From contig CM035807.1 of the NCBI GenBank assembly GCA_020466095.1, positions 45,443,978 through 45,507,977 of the forward strand: a stretch of DNA of 64,000 nucleotides. Reading direction: 5' to 3'. Below are positions 55,544 through 64,000 of the stretch, in pieces (the first letter of the stretch is position 1; every line of letters begins with the position of its first letter). A program made the position numbers and the translations under genes. This stretch comes from Chlorops oryzae (Eukaryota; Arthropoda; Insecta; Diptera; Chloropidae). Under the pieces are notes generated by a model. It was not told the origin of the DNA. It saw nothing but the letters and a program-made list of their open reading frames with translations, and made no database searches.

Positions 55544-57014
55544 GACGTTCAATTCAAAGCAATACCTTGAAAACAAAAGTATTTTTGCGGTTAGATAAAA
55601 CCATTTACTATTTGAAAAAAAAAAAACAGTGAAGAAAAAAGAAATCGTAAAAATTTGACATTTGAAAGGAAATCAAATGAATTCATATAAAAATATATAT
55701 AAAAAAATAAATAAAAATAAATAAAAAAATTAAATAAACCGAAAATTATTAGGTACCAATATGAAAAACAAATATTAAAAAAATATGAACTAATTTGAAC
55801 CTATAATCAGTTTTATCACTTTTAATAAAAACTTCATTCAATAAAAAATCGAACCATGTTGAAAAGAGGAAGACTGAAAAAAAAATTTTTTTTTTAATAT
55901 GTGTACCTTAACTTAATAAATGCTAAAATTTTATTACACAAAATTTTATAAAATAAAGAAATTATATAAACAATAAATTTGCAACCTTCACAAAAAAGAG
56001 GGGGAAGGGATCGATACAAAACAAACTTTATTAAAAAACCTATTAAAAACCGACCAAAATAAAATTTTATCTGAGAAAGATAAAGACAGAAAAACAAAAT
56101 TGTACAAGAGAAAATTTGTTATCATTTACATTAAGTTAGCAATTAGTCATCAGGTAGAACTTCAGCCCTTAACTCTCTACCGAAGATGATGTTTAACTCC
56201 AAACTAGTGCAGATGGCCAGACCAATTCAAAATAAATAAGCTACAAAATACAGCTTTGGAATTAAGTAACAAAGTCTGTTGCAGATGCACGTCACAATGC
56301 AACTAGGCTTTTGAAAATAGGAAAGACGAACAGAAAAAATGTTTATCTAGAACAGCCATCGCCAAGGTAAAATCATACTTGCGACAAACGTAACTTACAA
56401 CAAATTTTTCCCCGATCGCTATGTGCTCGAAACAGCTTTCGGTAGCAACATAAATATATAAATCACTTAAACATGACAAGAAGCATCCAGTTCTTAGTTT
56501 TCTATCGTTGCCTTTTTGCGACTTTCTTCAAATGGGAAAGAATATTGTGAGTCTCTCCCAAACTCACATGTGGTCGACTTTAACTGAAAACAAAAGAGAG
56601 TGACCTGCATTTATGATTTTTTTTTTTCCCGTCAAGGTGACTAATGTAAGGCAACGGTCAGCAAAAACCGCTGACTGAGATAGTTTGGGTAATACAACAA
56701 CAACACCAACACGAGCATAAGCATATTCGTAACCCGATCGCTGTAAATAAGAAGACCAGTAAGCACAAACACGGTGTATGCATTCGCAGTGTGACAGCTA
56801 GCAAAAACAACAACAACGCACGGCAAAAGTCGACATTAGAAGTTATACAACAGCGACCGTCCGGCCAGACATTTCGGCAACCAACAACAACAATGTGGCA
56901 TAACTGCGACTTAGGTGCACATGCAGATGTATGCAGAAATGTAACTTATGCAAGAAGCTCTGAAATAATCGTGGCTATTTTTAATATTGCAGTATCAGTA
57001 ATATTGGTCTATAC
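55544..57014. other. AT-rich noncoding stretch
   Basis: AAATAAATAAATAAAA-type low-complexity sequence at about 55685-55740 and no convincing genes. An open frame at 56791-57081 overlaps the hAT end below and has no recognisable domain. A short CATCGCCAAGGTA (56355) resembles the motif at 29855. Confidence 0.55.
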
Positions 57015-57200
57015 CAGGGGTTCCCAAACTTTTTCGGAGGCGGAGCCCTTGAAAGACATACACATTTTTGAGGAGCCATAAACAATTGGGACCTTCGTGG
57101 TATTGACGATGAAAATGTATAACGAAATAAAATAAGGAATAAATTTTTTATTTAAAAGTTAAATTACTTTTTAACAATGACCAAAAAAATAAAGAAAAAC
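57015..57200 (+). mobile_element. hAT transposon terminal fragment
   Basis: Begins CAGGGGTTCCCAAACTTTTT followed by CGGAGGCGGAGCCC, the well-known pattern of one group of hAT ends. No matching inverted end was found downstream, so this is one terminus cut by the mini-me piece at 57203. Confidence 0.6.
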
Positions 57201-57202
57201 CA

Positions 57203-57445
57203 TTATACCCGACCTACTCTGTGTCGAGGGTATATTGCGTTTGTGTGGTTGTGTGTTACACCCAGAACCAGTCGAGATAGACCATACCAAATGTATATAG
57301 AAATGATCAGCGTCACCAGGAGATTCGATTAAGCCATTTTCGTCTGCCTGTCTGTCCATCTGTCCGTCTGTCTGTTCGTCTGTCTGTCCGTCTGTCTGTC
57401 CGTCTGTATGTCTGTCCGTCTGTCTGTCTGTCCGTCTGTCTGCAT
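57203..57445 (+). mobile_element. mini-me-like element, partial
   Basis: It contains TTATACCCGACC with the mirrored GAGGGTATATTG, ATATAGAAATGATCAGCGTC and a (GTCY)n tract of about 90 bp (57346-57440). It matches the left end and microsatellite of the 12505-13655 element but lacks the 126-bp tandem core. Confidence 0.65.
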
Positions 57446-57597
57446 GCCAGTTTTACCATATTAGGGGCTTTACCCCTAGATTTGGGGGATTATAGTCGTC
57501 TAGGGGGAGTGTAAGGGGGAAAACTTTTCTGGGGGATTTTTAAGGGAATTTCATGTCGGGGCAATATTTTCATATATTTTTAATTTAAACTAAATTC
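57446..57597. other. Noncoding spacer
   Basis: G-rich runs (TTTGGGGGAT, CTAGGGGGAGTG, AAGGGGGAAA) but no identifiable gene or complete repeat. Confidence 0.5.
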
Positions 57598-58277
57598 CAG
57601 TGCTTAAACTAAGCCGTTTTTGTGCGTTAAACCGGTACTTTGGCATTTCATTTCGGTAGTTAGCAATTCGGATTTCGGAAGTTGCAAATTTTTAAGCCAA
57701 AATAATAAAAAACATTCAAATTTTTAAATTAAATTCAACGGCAACAAAAAACGCTTTCAGCCTTTTTTCTGCTACCACAGTACGCAGCCACTAAAGAATG
57801 ATTTAAGCAAATAATCGACTAAAAACACATTGGCGATCATCAATGTTAATCGACACGGAAAATAAATATTTGTTTATTCATACGATTATGCCAATATTGG
57901 CACAACGGAATCCAACAGCAGCAGCCAAAATGTTTTCCAAGAAAAATCTCGTCGCAACCGAAATATAAATCCAACAATCAAAGTGAGCACGTGAGTGCAA
58001 AGTTGACGAAAACATTGATTTTGGTGATAACGACGAGACCGAAGAGTCTGGAGACACAATCTTTGAATTTTAAATTCATATCAACGCTCAATTTTTATTT
58101 CATTGAAGAAGATTTTTTAAAAATGTTCCATTATATGTTTATTATTATTATAAGCAATCTAAGTTATTTTACTAGAAAAGTTAAAATACAGCACTTTTGA
58201 ACCCAAAAAAAAAGTAATAAATCGGTAGTTGGGAATTATTTTTTGGTAGTTGGCACAAATCCTTATTTTAAGCACTG
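57598..58277. mobile_element. Nonautonomous hAT element
   Basis: Terminal inverted repeats CAGTGCTTAAACTAAG and (right end, reversed) CAGTGCTTAAAATAAG. The 8-bp flanks CTAAATTC and CTACATTA agree at 6 of 8 positions, consistent with an old hAT target duplication. It is 680 bp. The inside is AT-rich without a transposase; a 69-codon open frame has no domain. Confidence 0.7.
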
Positions 58278-58585
58278 CTACATTAATTAAGATATATTTT
58301 AAAAAGTTCTTAGAAAAATTAAAAGCTTCAAAATAATATGAAAAACTTGATAGAATTGCGTATAAAAAAGCGCGGGGATGTGGTATGGTAGCGTTTTTCA
58401 CTCTTCCCCCTGCGTCCCTTGCCGTAGAAAGTTTGTTTAATTATCGAAATGTCCTAACGTGTAAGTAGCGTATTCGCATCATTATTGTCGATAGATTCTG
58501 ATTTTCTATCGATAGTCTTCGATAGCCTTGAGATTTCATGATCACTATTCATGAGATTGCAATTTGCAAAAGCTATAAATCAAAT

Positions 58586-59235
58586 ATGCCGCCTTCGTTA
58601 CCGAAAACGTACGCACAGCGTTACATTAAAAGCTGGGAGCTTGAGCCAGAAATCAAAGGTAAGCAGAAAAAACATAAGACACAACAATATCAGAGACCAT
58701 AATTTTGGCAGGTTGGCTTAAAGAATGTCATAGGAATTTCCACTCGAGTTATGTGCACTTATTGCACTCATAGTAATTAAGTTTAAATATTATATAAGAA
58801 CTACGCTACAAATAATTTAATGTAATCAAACCACAGATCACGGTAAAGCCAAAATTAGTGGAATTAAAAGTAGCAGCCTTTAATTCCGAACACTGCTGCA
58901 TAAACGCTGTCGATCACTTAAGTGAACTTCTTTTCGCTATCGAACCTAATACAGAAACGCTTGGTAAAGTTAAACTTCACCGGAAAAAGTGCATAGGTAA
59001 AATAACGTTACAACTGCTTAGAGTCTCTTAGAAAATCTATAAATTTCCTCAAAACTTCCAAAGACGTTATCGAGCTTTGATTTCGATTTTATGATATGCA
59101 GAAACTCGTTTCGTTCTTGCAAATTTTCTTTTTAGGTCTGATTATGAATGTTATTTCACCCTCTTTGTTGGAAGAGTTAACTTCCGATATTGGGAATGAA
59201 TACTATTCTTTGATCAAAGATGAAAGCACTATGAT
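58586..59235 (+). pseudogene. hAT-2 transposase, 5' part
   Basis: Starts MPPSLPKTYAQRYIKSWELE followed by a plausible splice donor (AAAGGTAAGC near 58659). Then come GWLKECHRN and, one frame over, RVMCTYCTHSN, the Cys pair of a BED/TTF-type finger. Next is FNSEHCCINAVDHLSEL with KVKLHRKKCIG and another GTAAAA donor. After TTTTTTAG near 59136 comes NVISPSLLEELTSDIGNEYY with LIKDEST, the conserved DEST of this hAT transposase family. At 59235 the gene is interrupted by hAT-1 and resumes at 61133. It is decayed, with frameshifts. Confidence 0.7.
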
Positions 59236-61124
59236 CAGTGCCGACCACGGAAGCAAGCTAGAAGCAAAAAGAGCGTAAGCACTCGTATGTACACAAAATT
59301 GCTCTCAAATGGGAAGCAAAGCTGAGAGCCAAAAACTCGTTCAGTTGAGCGGAAAACGTCAAGCGAGACGGAGCTATGTCGGATGAAGCTAGATGAGAAC
59401 TTGAAATTTTTTTAGCCTTGGTACACTTCGAAGAAAATTAATTTTTATACTTCAGGAATTTTTAATCGTCTTTTTAATAGTTTTTTTTATTCAATTGTAT
59501 ATTACGAGCTATCAATAAAGATATGTTTCGAGAAAAATTTGAAAAAGAGTTTTTTTTTTTTGTTTAAATGCCAAAAATAAAGCGGAATGCAATATTTGTT
59601 TTCGAGTTCTAACATGCATACGAAAATCTACTTTAAGGAAACATTATTTAACTTTTCACAAAGAATTTGAAAATTTTAAAGATTATGATAGAACCATAAA
59701 ACTATTTGATTTAAAGCTTGCCTTTGTAAAAAAACAAGCACAACCTTGTCCCAATGAAGAAGAGGCAAACTCACTTGCAGATACAAAATTAAAAGCATCT
59801 TTTGTTGTTGCCATTGCTTTAGCAAAAAAAGGAAAGCCTTTTGAAGACGGCGCTTTCTTTAAAGAAGTCACTGTTAGTATGCTGGAATGTTTTGGGGAAA
59901 CGGCAAACAAAGCTAAGGAACTCATTAATGATGTACTCTTGTCTCGCCAAACTATAACAAGGAGAACCGAAAATGTAGCAGCTTTTCTTTTTCGGAATGC
60001 AAAGCAAACTATATTGAACTCCGAGGCATTTTCTATAGCTTTAGATGAAAGTACTGACATTACCGACACTTGTCAGCTTATATTGAATTATAGGGCAGTA
60101 AATAAAAATTTTGATGTTTCAGAGGGTATGCTAAGTCTGGTTGGAATGCACAGCAACGTTAGAGGCAAGGATCTCTTTGATGTTTTCAACGAAAAGGTGC
60201 TTTCTTTTGCGGAGAAAGAAAAATTAGCTTCTATATGTACTGATGGCGCCAGGGTAATGGTAGGAAAAAATCAAGGTTTTGTCGAGAAACTGCTACAAAA
60301 TGGTATCAATGTTCCCACTATCCACAGCATCCTTCATCAAGAAAATCGTTTGGCAAAACCCGTGGATATAGAAGATACTATGAACATTGTTGTGAAGACA
60401 ATTAAAAATATTAGAGGGGGACATAAAGCTCTGGCGCATCGTCAATTTCGGGAGTTCTTGAAAGAAATAGACGCTGAATATAGTGATGTTCTTTTACATA
60501 CGGAAGTTAGGTGGTGGAGTCAGATAAAATGTTTAGAAAGGTTTTTGGAACTGCGAAAGTATATTATAGAGTTTTTGGAGATGAAGCCTACAACTGAAAC
60601 GGATTTTCTAGTCAATAAACTGAAAGATAATATGTTTCAATTGAACCTTTTCTTTTTTTGTGACATATTATTCTTTTTTAATCAATTAAATTTAAGCTTG
60701 CAAGGAAATGGGAAATTTATTTTTGACCTCACTGCATCCATCGACTACTTTAAAAAACGTCTAGAAAATATTGAGCAGCAATTTAAGACCAATGATCTTT
60801 CAAGTTTTCCAAAAACAAGTAAAATGTGCACAGAACAAAACATGTGGAAACATTTACCTAATTTTTATGATATATTTAAATCATTACTTGCCGAAATTGG
60901 AGCTGCTTTTACAGATTTAAAAAAAAAAATAAGCACATCATTGATTTGTACAATAATCCTCTACTCTGCACTGTACATTTTGAAAATGAAAGAGCAGAAG
61001 ATGAGCTAAAAAACTCCAAAATGACCCTTCCCTACCTTTGTATGAAAACATCTAGAACTGTTTCTCGCTGTGTAATGTGCACGCATACAAACGCAATTAG
61101 TATATGAAGTGGTGGTCGGCACTG
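59236..61124 (+). mobile_element. hAT-1 transposon, complete
   Basis: Terminal inverted repeats CAGTGCCGACCAC (59236) and GTGGTCGGCACTG (ending 61124) with a perfect 8-bp target duplication ACTATGAT (59228-59235 and 61125-61132). 1889 bp with one transposase gene. It is inserted just after the codons of the DEST motif of hAT-2. Confidence 0.95.
59579..61107 (+). pseudogene. hAT-1 transposase (GTF2IRD2-like), one frameshift
   Basis: The frame is open from about 59579 through the Met at 59879 to 61009. The N-terminus shows CNICFRVLTCIRKSTLRKHY with a second His (TFH), a BED-like zinc finger. A short ATG frame MPKIKRNAIFVF at 59570 overlaps out of phase, suggesting a lost base near the true start. 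The transposase core follows: FSIALDESTDITDTCQL, ICTDGARVMVGKNQGFV, HSILHQENRLAKPVD and HTEVRWWSQIKCLERFLEL. An 11-base A run (60919-60929) carries a frameshift; beyond it HIIDLYNNPLLCTVHFENE continues in another frame to a stop at 61105-61107, close to the right terminus. Otherwise remarkably intact. Confidence 0.85.
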
Positions 61125-61132
61125 ACTATGAT

Positions 61133-61965
61133 TGATACTGCGAGGGTAATGTGTGTCATGATACGATATTACAGCGCATCAATGCAGAAAATTCGAACTA
61201 CATTTTATCGTTTAATTCAACTTGAGAATAGAACTGCAAATCATATGAAAACATCAAACGCAAACGCAATGGTTGGTGAACACAACTCCATGGCTTCTGG
61301 TGATAACATCAATCCAAAAAAAGTTGCGAAGCTTTCTCGGGCACGTTGGTTGGTTCAAGTTAACGCCATTTTTACGATTTTAGATCAATGGGATGCCTAA
61401 GAATCGCATTTGAAAATGGTTTAGACGACCCAACGTGGATATTCTGGTTTTAAAATGGAAACACTCCATCAAATGTATTGCTGTCCTGAAAATCGATTAA
61501 ACCTAACGTTTTTAAGTTACTCTTTAAAAAATGTGATAAGAGTTAATACGTCGTTTCATTCCAAATCAGCTGAAGGTCTGAAACTCCTTAATGAGCTGGA
61601 CGAATTATTTTTTTCTATTTTGCAAAAAATTGTTGTACCCAGCCATTTAGAAAGAGCTGATATAAATGATTTAATTAACTTTAAATTCAAATACTTTCTA
61701 ATGGCCACTGACTCAATTATCTATGGATAAAATTTTTTGCAGTTGAGTAAAAAATGTAATCGAGAGAACATCGGCTACATTAAGGGTCGATGCAGAGAAG
61801 TTTTGATGAAATTAGCCAAAGAATTGCAACACTGAATGTCGGAACTCTCAAATGAATAAAAACTCTCAAAAAAGTTAGACTATTCTCTCCAGAAATCGCA
61901 TCTCCGCTACAAAAGCCCGACATTACAGATCTCGCCGTACTTTTTAAAAATGAATGCATTGATGT
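61133..61965 (+). pseudogene. hAT-2 transposase, 3' part
   Basis: Resumes right after the hAT-1 target duplication with DTARVMCVMIRYYSAS and KIRTTFYRLIQLENRTA. KVAKLSRARWLVQVNAIFTI and LDQWDA are followed by a stop and frameshift. Then come MYCCPENRLNLTFLSYSLK, LLNELDELFFSILQKIVVP, and after another stop LSKKCNRENIGYIKGRCRE with VLMKLAKELQ. The similarity ends near 61965. It belongs with 58586-59235 as one gene split by hAT-1. Confidence 0.75.
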
Positions 61966-61975
61966 AGACTAGGGT

Positions 61976-62276
61976 CAGTGCCGTAGCAACCATAGGGGCA
62001 AGAGGGGGCTTTGCCACCCCACGCAATTTTGTTTTTGCCCATTAAAAAAATTAAAAAAGGAGAAAAAATAAATGACAATCGAAAAAACAATGATATTCAA
62101 TTATATTTAATATAATTGCACTTTGGGATTTTTTAGTTTATTGAATCTTAAAAGAATGGTTTCCAGGTTTTGTTCGTCATTTGTCTTTTCACGCACTATA
62201 TTTTTTATTTCTTTGTCAATTCGTATCGGAAAAACGGTTTCATCAATTAAAGTGCTGCTAGATGATGGAAATGAAA
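61976..62276. mobile_element. Another hAT-like end with a small minus ORF remnant
   Basis: CAGTGCCGTAGCAACC followed by AGGGGCAAGAGGGGGC and TTTGCCACCCC resembles the termini of a common hAT group. No partner end was found. On the minus strand 62276-62104 is open and ends naturally, reading PIRIDKEIKNIVREKTND, then LETILLRFNKLKNPKVQLY. It could be the C-terminus of a transposase or other gene cut by the LTR element at 62277, but I do not recognise it. Confidence 0.4.
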
Positions 62277-62447
62277 TGGTTAAGACTTTTCCTTCTGATC
62301 CTGGTCCTTTCCAAGAAAACGCGTTGAATCCCTTTAAACAGTCTTTATTGACTCCTTATTTAATTATACATTATTTTAACTTAATTTAGTTTAACGATGA
62401 CTGACTGAAGCGAAGATTCCAGACTCTAGACTACCGTAGACTCTCCA
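62277..62447 (-). repeat. Miniature element 3' LTR
   Basis: Plus strand from TGGTTAAGACTTTTCC to CTCTCCA; homologous to 63410-63579 throughout. Confidence 0.7.
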
Positions 62448-62682
62448 ATCCTGCTTTCAGCCTTTCTATCTCGGCTTGTTGGTTCACTAAGGCACTGTCT
62501 GCTTGTGCGAGCGAACTTTTAAGGTCCTTTTTCTGTGCTTTTAATGCTTTATTTGAGTCTTGATACTTTTTCAACTCCGCAACGGCTTTAGCATTTGAGG
62601 ATGGTTTCGATATGTTTTCGAGGAGAATATCAAATTCTTCTTCTTTTGCCTTATCTTTATCTGATTCTTTTACTAGCGTCAA
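62431..62682 (-). CDS. Small coiled-coil ORF in the miniature LTR element
   Basis: 83 codons from MTLVKESDKDKAKEEEF to IERLKAGLESLR. The composition (Glu, Lys, Ala, Leu, Gln with heptad-like hydrophobics in AELKKYQDSNKALKAQKKDL) predicts a coiled coil. The stop falls inside the adjacent LTR. Open sequence extends a little upstream of the Met (RTF-LTLVKES). It could be the remnant of a gag-like or other structural protein; no family recognised. It may be non-functional. Confidence 0.4.
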   Translation of the reverse strand: MTLVKESDKDKAKEEEFDILLENISKPSSNAKAVAELKKYQDSNKALKAQKKDLKSSLAQADSALVNQQAEIERLKAGLESLR

Positions 62683-62862
62683 AAAGGTTCTTTTATTATT
62701 AAGGGTTACATGCCTTTATAATAATATGTTCATTCACATTTCGAAAAAATCCTTTGTTTCGCGGAGTCCGTTGACGTATGAGAATATGCGTAAACAATCT
62801 CCTTTTAAAATTCGACTCAGTATCCAAAAATTGCTTTTAATTTTTTTTCAAAACACTCATTA

Positions 62863-63222
62863 CCCTTTGGTGTATTAAACACATGTCCCAGGGCCTGCCA
62901 GAAGTGTCTCAACACTTACTTAACAGATAATGAGCTTATTGTAAATAAATGTGTGCAAAGATTGAATCCACCGGAAGAATTCAATAGCAACTGAAACGTT
63001 TGATTTTTTTCAATATTCCGTTTGAAGAAAAATTTTTAACACAAATTCGCATCAGCGTGGTTTGTGATTCAAATGTCCTTTGACAAATGTAGCAGGACCC
63101 TCAAGATCTTTCAATATATTCCCAAAACGATCACACTGCCCTTTGGTGTATTAAACACGTGTCCCAGGGCTTGATAGAAGTGTCTCAACACTAGCTAGCA
63201 GATAATGGATCGCATGTGAATA
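62863..63222. repeat. Direct repeat pair, ~85 bp, 276 bp apart
   Basis: 62863-62945 and 63138-63222 share CCCTTTGGTGTATTAAACAC, TGTCCCAGGGC, AGAAGTGTCTCAACACT and AGCAGATAATG-type sequence. They lie inside the miniature LTR element. Confidence 0.8.
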
Positions 63223-63409
63223 AAATCTTCCAAAATTGAGTTACCCGCTCGAATTTGTTACGGCTTGGTTCTCTGAAAGTTACCAGAACAGAATAAAATT
63301 TCTTACTTTTATTTATTTAGGTCCTTTTCGGATACTGTTTATATAAACGTGATGCATTTTTTAGGATACTGTCTTTATAGACGTAATTCGGTTGCTCGGC
63401 TTCGCCAAT

Positions 63410-63579
63410 TGTTAAGACTTTTCCTTCTGATCCTGGTCCTTTTCAAGAAAAGCCGTTGAATGCCTTTTAAACAGTCTTTATTGACTCCTTGTTTAATTAT
63501 ACATTATTTTAACTAAATTTAGTTTAACGATGACTGACTGAAGCGACGATTCCAGACTGTAGACTACCGTAGACTCCCA
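63410..63579 (-). repeat. Miniature element 5' LTR
   Basis: Plus strand from TGTTAAGACTTTTCC to GACTCCCA; the PBS-like TGGCG lies two bases outside it on the internal side. Confidence 0.7.
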
Positions 63580-64000
63580 GAACATTGGTTGATCAACATC
63601 TTTTATAGTGAAAACGCTGCCTCTGCCCTCACTGATCGCTGCTACCATAACAGTGTCGTAGGTCACTTATTTTCTGCTGTGCTTCTGGTGACACATATCC
63701 AACTCAGCATATTTGCATATTTATTGGGTCACCTGTGCCGCGCTGTGACACATATCCAACTCAGCATATTTGGATATTTGGTCACCTGTGCTGCGCAGTG
63801 GCCAGCGTGCCAATGCAATATGTGTCAAAACGCCAGCTTGCGTTTTCGCTTCGATTACTTAAGCCCTGCTTTGCTTACTTCGATTTATTGATATTGCTCA
63901 ATCGATGCGCGTGTGACATTAATTTGGTGTTTATGATCTGATATCTTTCTAGTTCTTCTCATTGCTTGCAATTGCCTCACAACACCCATTTTTGGGGATA
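63580..64000. repeat. Tail of window with 57-bp tandem pair
   Basis: GTGACACATATCCAACTCAG begins at 63688 and again at 63745, giving two copies of a 57-bp unit (to about 63801). The rest shows no gene; a 100-codon open frame spans the repeats and has no recognisable domain. Confidence 0.7.

Larger units (their letters stand above)
62277..63579 (-). mobile_element. Miniature LTR element (TRIM/LARD-like)
   Basis: Two direct repeats of about 170 bp (62277-62447 and 63410-63579) with TG/CA ends enclose less than 1 kb. Read minus, each has an AATAAA within AGTCAATAAAGACTG. Next to the right-hand copy, two bases inside, the sequence TGGCGAAGCCGAGC (about 63394-63407) is placed like a PBS. The repeats are roughly 93 percent alike by eye. 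No pol domains are present. No clear target duplication was found, so full-length status is uncertain. Confidence 0.6.

Noticed and set aside
1..64000. A host gene, defence system or gene cluster
   Set aside because: Every coding region I can recognise belongs to a transposable element; the remaining open frames are short and featureless.

Overview
This window looks like heterochromatin, or another gene-poor and repeat-dense region, of a fly genome, most probably a drosophilid. The reasons are the BEL/Pao retrotransposons primed by tRNA-Arg- and tRNA-Tyr-like sites, mini-me-type elements with a GTCY microsatellite, jockey-type LINEs, degraded Helitrons, and kilobases of a 7-bp AT-rich satellite. 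I recognise no host gene, tRNA, rRNA or CRISPR array. The species assignment is inference.

Layout. 1-8337: a nearly complete minus-strand BEL/Pao element (BEL-1), cut by the window edge within its outer LTR, inserted into an RTE-type endonuclease fragment (8338-8724). 8755-9840: heptamer satellite (TAGAATA)n. 9841-16440: minus-strand Helitron remnants (a deleted copy at 9841-10342, then a long degraded copy), themselves invaded by a mini-me-like element (12505-13655) and another insertion (14570-15125). 16440-17525: LTR-like and miscellaneous repeat debris. 17526-19893: a 5'-truncated LINE carrying a TA-flanked MITE (19344-19860). 19890-20106: satellite. 20107-29866: plus-strand Helitron copies, split by a second BEL family (BEL-3, 20473-26233, 5-bp target duplication ATATT). 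29867-34250: 4.4 kb of heptamer satellite with distinct variant blocks.

34251-37550 is noncoding apart from a foldback structure. 37555-40393 is a piggyBac relic with an intron and a recognisable DDD transposase. 40400-41880 holds a CCGAAA-rich stretch and a Ty3/gypsy integrase fragment. 41880-54515 is a second, heavily decayed plus-strand copy of the BEL-1 family (BEL-2), with a 4.4-kb jockey-type LINE inserted in its gag-pro region behind a target-site duplication. 54516-57014 is AT-rich and holds a Harbinger-like MITE. 57015-62276 is hAT territory: a hAT end, a mini-me piece, a hAT MITE, and one hAT transposon inserted cleanly (8-bp duplication) inside another hAT transposase gene. 62277-63579 is a tiny LTR-flanked element, and the window ends in short tandem repeats.

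The interest lies in nesting history and element biology. The most notable points are a zinc-knuckle/RS-rich reading frame after integrase that is shared by two diverged BEL copies; a recently inserted BEL element whose RT carries an in-frame deletion of catalytic motif A; Helitron ends abutting satellite arrays; several MITEs with dense internal motif repetition; and the exact hAT-in-hAT nesting. Family names come from recognising motifs in the translated sequence, and no database search was possible.
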